This document shows positions 61,193-64,000 of a DNA stretch of 64,000 nt, piece after piece. Where the stretch lies: positions 77,682 to 141,681 of the forward strand of contig DEFJ01000025.1 in assembly GCA_002350725.1 (NCBI GenBank), written 5' to 3'. Made by a program: the position numbers and the translations under genes. Source of the stretch: Cyanobacteria bacterium UBA2855 (GTDB taxonomy: Bacteria; Cyanobacteriota; Vampirovibrionia; Gastranaerophilales; Gastranaerophilaceae). Positions within the stretch are counted from its first letter, which is position 1; every line of letters begins with the position of its first letter. Below the pieces are notes generated by a model. That model saw only the letters and a list, made by a program, of their open reading frames with translations. It made no database searches and was not told the origin of the DNA.

Positions 61193-62113
61193 ATGAAAAT
61201 TGCAAACAACATGCTTGAACTGATAGGAAATACACCTCTTGTAAGGATTAACAATCTAAATAGCGGTAATGCGATAATTGCAACCAAATTGGAATGCAAA
61301 AATCCCGCAGGTTCAATAAAAGACAGACCTGCATATAACATGATTGCAGATGCAGAAAAGAGAGGTTTACTAAATAAGGACACCACAATAATAGAACCTA
61401 CCAGCGGGAATATGGGTATAGGATTAGCCTTTGTTTGTGCAATTAAAAAATACAAACTTATTATAACCATGCCTGATACAATGAGTGTAGAAAGACGTAA
61501 ACTTATGAAAGCTTTTGGAGCTGAGCTCATTTTGACAGAAGGTTCTAAGGGAATGCAAGGTGCAGTTGAAAAAGCGGAAGAACTGCATAAACAAATTCAA
61601 AATTCATACATACCACAGCAATTTCAAAATCCTGCAAACCCTGAAATTCATTATCATACAACAGCAGAAGAAATTTGGAGTGATACCGACGGGAAAGTCG
61701 ATATAATAGTCGCAGGAGTAGGTACCGGAGGAACAATTTCAGGTATTTCAAAAGCACTAAAAGAGAAAAACCCAAATGTAAAAGCCGTTGCCGTTGAACC
61801 GTTTTCAAGTCAAGTATTAGCTGGCAAACAAGCTGCACCACACAAAATTCAGGGTATTGGCGCAAATTTTATACCTAAAAACTATGATAATTCCGTTATT
61901 GACGAAATTATACCGATAACTAATGAAGATGCTTATGAAACAGCAAGAAACCTTGCAACAAGTGAAGGTATTTTTGCCGGTATATCCGGCGGAGCCAATA
62001 TGAGCGCAGCACTAAAATTATCTAAAAAACCGGAGAATAAAGGTAAACTTATAGTTGTAATTTTACCTGATTTTGGAGAACGATACTTATCGTCAGGCGT
62101 TTTTCCGGAATAA
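61193..62113 (+). CDS. cysK: Cysteine synthase (O-acetylserine sulfhydrylase)
   Basis: This PLP enzyme makes cysteine from O-acetylserine and sulfide. It has 306 residues with I-G-N-T-P-L-V-R-I, the PLP lysine in P-A-G-S-I-K-D-R-P-A and P-T-S-G-N-M-G-I (substrate loop). The G-V-G-T-G-G-T-I-S phosphate-binding loop also matches. CysK and CysM subtypes cannot be separated with confidence by eye. A TATAAT about 40 nt upstream may serve as -10. It is convergent with tgt, 1 bp apart. Confidence 0.93.
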   Translation: MKIANNMLELIGNTPLVRINNLNSGNAIIATKLECKNPAGSIKDRPAYNMIADAEKRGLLNKDTTIIEPTSGNMGIGLAFVCAIKKYKLIITMPDTMSVERRKLMKAFGAELILTEGSKGMQGAVEKAEELHKQIQNSYIPQQFQNPANPEIHYHTTAEEIWSDTDGKVDIIVAGVGTGGTISGISKALKEKNPNVKAVAVEPFSSQVLAGKQAAPHKIQGIGANFIPKNYDNSVIDEIIPITNEDAYETARNLATSEGIFAGISGGANMSAALKLSKKPENKGKLIVVILPDFGERYLSSGVFPE

Positions 62114-62114
62114 G

Positions 62115-63272
62115 TTATACAAAATTTTTATAATGTTGTTCGTAAAAATCACCAAATCTGTCTTGTAAAATTGCATCACGACATTTCTGTGAAAATTCAA
62201 CCAAGAACTGTATATTATGGATTGATAATAATGTTGATGCCGTAGCTTCCTGACATCTGAACAGGTGTCTTATGTATGCTCTTGAGTGATTACGGCATGC
62301 GTAACAATTACAGCCTTCAACAAGAGGCTTATCATCATCCCAAAAAGCTTTATTTTTGATATTCTTTTTGCCTTCCCAAGTAAAAAATGAGCCATGACGA
62401 GCATTACGCGTAGGAAGAACACAATCGAACATATCAATGCCGTTTTTAATTCCATCTAACAAATCCTCAGGAGTTCCAACACCCATAAGATATCTTGGTT
62501 TATTATGCGGAAGCAAAGGCGCTGTTAATTCGACAAAATGATTTTTTATATCGGCGGGTTCTCCGACACTTACGCCCCCTATTGCATATCCGACGGTATC
62601 GTATGTCGAAATTACCCTTGCACTTTCTTTTCTCAAGTCATCATAAAAAGCACCCTGCACAATAGGAAACAAAGCTTGTCTTGGATTGGTTTTAGCTTCA
62701 AAACACCTGTCGAGCCATCGGTGAGTACGTTCCATGGCGGCTTTTGCAGTATCATAATCACAAGGATACGGAGCACACTCATCAAAAGCCATTATAATAT
62801 CTGCCCCTATATCCTGTTGAATTTCCATTGACACCTCAGGTGATATAAAATGTTTTTTACCATCCTTAGGATCTCTAAATTCAACACCATCTTCAGTGAT
62901 TTTTCTCAGATGAGCAAGTGAAAAAACCTGAAAACCTCCGGAATCCGTCAACACAGGCTTGTGCCAATTCATCCAGCTATGGATACCGCCAAATTGTTTT
63001 ATTAATTTCGTACCCGCTCTCAGATAAAGATGATATGAATTAGCCAAAATTATCTGAGCTCCGGTATCCAAAATCTGGTCTGATACGAGAGCCTTAACGG
63101 CAGAATTAGTACCTACCGGCATAAAAATCGGAGTATGAATTGTTCCATGCGGAGTATCGAAGACTCCGGCTCTTGCTCCTGTTTGACGACAGGTATGAAT
63201 AAGCTCATAATTAAAATAATCATGAGCTTTATCGCGTTTTATATAATTATACTGACATTCGTTCTGTTCCAT
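62115..63272 (-). CDS. tgt: Queuine/preQ1 tRNA-guanine transglycosylase
   Basis: It replaces G34 of GUN-anticodon tRNAs with the queuosine precursor. It has 385 residues, F-M-P-V-G-T, the T-D-S-G-G-F-Q-V-F-S block with a catalytic Asp, G-G-V-S-V-G-E and D-C-V-L-P-T-R-N-A-R-H-G. The zinc site is C-N-C-x-x-C plus a downstream H. The ATG at 63272 follows AGGATAATTG; it begins 3 nt after the ndk stop, so the two are co-transcribed. Confidence 0.96.
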   Translation of the reverse strand: MEQNECQYNYIKRDKAHDYFNYELIHTCRQTGARAGVFDTPHGTIHTPIFMPVGTNSAVKALVSDQILDTGAQIILANSYHLYLRAGTKLIKQFGGIHSWMNWHKPVLTDSGGFQVFSLAHLRKITEDGVEFRDPKDGKKHFISPEVSMEIQQDIGADIIMAFDECAPYPCDYDTAKAAMERTHRWLDRCFEAKTNPRQALFPIVQGAFYDDLRKESARVISTYDTVGYAIGGVSVGEPADIKNHFVELTAPLLPHNKPRYLMGVGTPEDLLDGIKNGIDMFDCVLPTRNARHGSFFTWEGKKNIKNKAFWDDDKPLVEGCNCYACRNHSRAYIRHLFRCQEATASTLLSIHNIQFLVEFSQKCRDAILQDRFGDFYEQHYKNFV

Positions 63273-63275
63273 CAA

Positions 63276-63743
63276 TTATCCTAAATCTTCAATAACGCTT
63301 TCTGCCATATTTTCATATTCATCACAAAGTTCTTCAGGTTTAAAATAAATAGAAATTTCTCTTTCCGCACTTTCAACACTGTCTGAACCGTGGACAACAT
63401 TATATTCCATAATTAAAGCATAATCGGCTCTGATTGTACCTACTTCTGCTTCCATAGGATTCGTTTTCCCCATAAGGTGTCTTGCGCCTGCAATAACATT
63501 ATAGCCTTTCCAAACCATTGCTACGATAGGTCCGCTTTGAATATATCTTAATAATCTTTCGTAGAAAGGTTTGCCTTTGTGTTCGCCATAATGTTTTTCT
63601 GCCATTTCCTGAGTTACATCGAGCATTTTTAACCCGATTAACTTAAAACCTTTATTTTCAAAGCGTTTAATAATTTCTCCAACTAAACCTCTTTTAACCC
63701 CATCCGGTTTAACTGCTATAAAAGTTCTCTGTTCTTCCGGCAT
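63276..63743 (-). CDS. ndk: Nucleoside diphosphate kinase
   Basis: It equilibrates nucleoside di- and triphosphates through a phosphohistidine. It has 155 residues, A-V-K-P-D-G-V-K-R and the active His in N-V-V-H-G-S-D-S. The ATG at 63743 is preceded by AAGGAG, so the frame extending to 63797 is rejected. It is first in an ndk-tgt unit. Confidence 0.97.
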   Translation of the reverse strand: MPEEQRTFIAVKPDGVKRGLVGEIIKRFENKGFKLIGLKMLDVTQEMAEKHYGEHKGKPFYERLLRYIQSGPIVAMVWKGYNVIAGARHLMGKTNPMEAEVGTIRADYALIMEYNVVHGSDSVESAEREISIYFKPEELCDEYENMAESVIEDLG

Positions 63744-63887
63744 AATAATCTCCTTATTTATAGTACATTCATGTTGATGGTAACACGAAAACCACATAAG
63801 GGCAATAATTAAATTTACACTTGTACACTACTTATAATGTATATTATGTAAAAATGGATTCTACCCAGTTTTATATAAAGTATGTCC

Positions 63888-63925
63888 ATTTCTTTCTCTT
63901 TGTAGCTATGCAAAGAGAAAGAAAT
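63888..63925. repeat. Perfect 15-bp inverted repeat
   Basis: ATTTCTTTCTCTTTG (63888-63902) and CAAAGAGAAAGAAAT (63911-63925) form a perfect stem with an 8-nt loop. A second purine-rich AAAGAAAGAGAAA follows at 63931-63943, nearly repeating the right arm. No T tract on either strand, so it is probably not a terminator. The rest of 63744-64000 shows no gene. Confidence 0.6.
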
Positions 63926-64000
63926 AGACGAAAGAAAGAGAAACAAGCTTTTATTATAGCGTCGCTATGCGCCGCAGAGGCTTCGCCGTTTGCAATAAAT

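Overview
The window is a low-GC bacterial chromosome segment from a Gram-negative (diderm) organism. The best guess is a gut member of the Candidatus Gastranaerophilales (Vampirovibrionia, formerly Melainabacteria, the non-photosynthetic sister group of Cyanobacteria). The arguments are an outer-membrane autotransporter, several type IV prepilin-like genes with an A|F-T-M-A-E type processing site, a small protein whose N-terminus carries a VSFKAN-like motif, YvcK with an N-terminal membrane anchor, and an L10-L12 unit with its own RNA leader. This placement is inference; no rRNA gene is present to confirm it.

Layout. 1-7.9 kb: five prepilin-like genes. Two are paralogous pseudopilins (one cut by the window start). 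Between them lies a reverse-strand operon of three glycine-rich prepilins that share a Gly-rich block and a C-terminal G-x-x-G-A-aliphatic-W ending. 7.9-11 kb: a secreted protein, UDP-glucose dehydrogenase, a decayed chimeric glycosyltransferase pseudogene and tRNA-Arg. 11-15.4 kb: an unknown protein, a SpoIID-like protein, HU, a repeat-rich spacer and a DnaJ-like protein with a reduced zinc finger. 15.4-33.4 kb: one 18-kb gene for a 6006-residue autotransporter, followed by an LTxxQ (Spy/CpxP-like) periplasmic protein. 34-45 kb: mainly housekeeping genes (ilvE, efp, accB-accC, trpS, rpmI-rplT, rplJ-rplL with leader), plus a DMT-type permease, a ribbon-helix-helix regulator and a GT4 glycosyltransferase. 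45-51 kb: panC, panB, a yvcK-like gene, a pxpA-like gene, dapB. 51.4-53.5 kb: a higB-higA-type module whose toxin carries a nonsense codon, then an EF-hand protein paired with a probable CE-clan cysteine peptidase. 53.5-64 kb: ychF, a protein made of four tandem GntR-type winged helices, tmk, the bioF-bioG-bioC operon, a calpain-like protease, a cysteine synthase, tgt and ndk.

How the parts relate. bioF-bioG-bioC make and condense the pimeloyl precursor of biotin, the cofactor carried by AccB and loaded by AccC. panB and panC serve coenzyme A synthesis. The surface and envelope theme is strong: prepilins, giant autotransporter, LTxxQ protein, SpoIID-like enzyme and several small signal-peptide proteins. 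Two predicted cysteine proteases without signal peptides are effector-like candidates.

Whole-window patterns. All 49 intact or partial CDSs that I call end in TAA or TAG, and none in TGA. Four transcription units (spoIID-like, the 187-residue secreted protein, bioF, higBA) have a -10 box only 6-8 nt before the ATG and, except for a marginal GTGG before bioF, no Shine-Dalgarno, which suggests leaderless mRNAs. I saw no CRISPR array, insertion sequence or rRNA.
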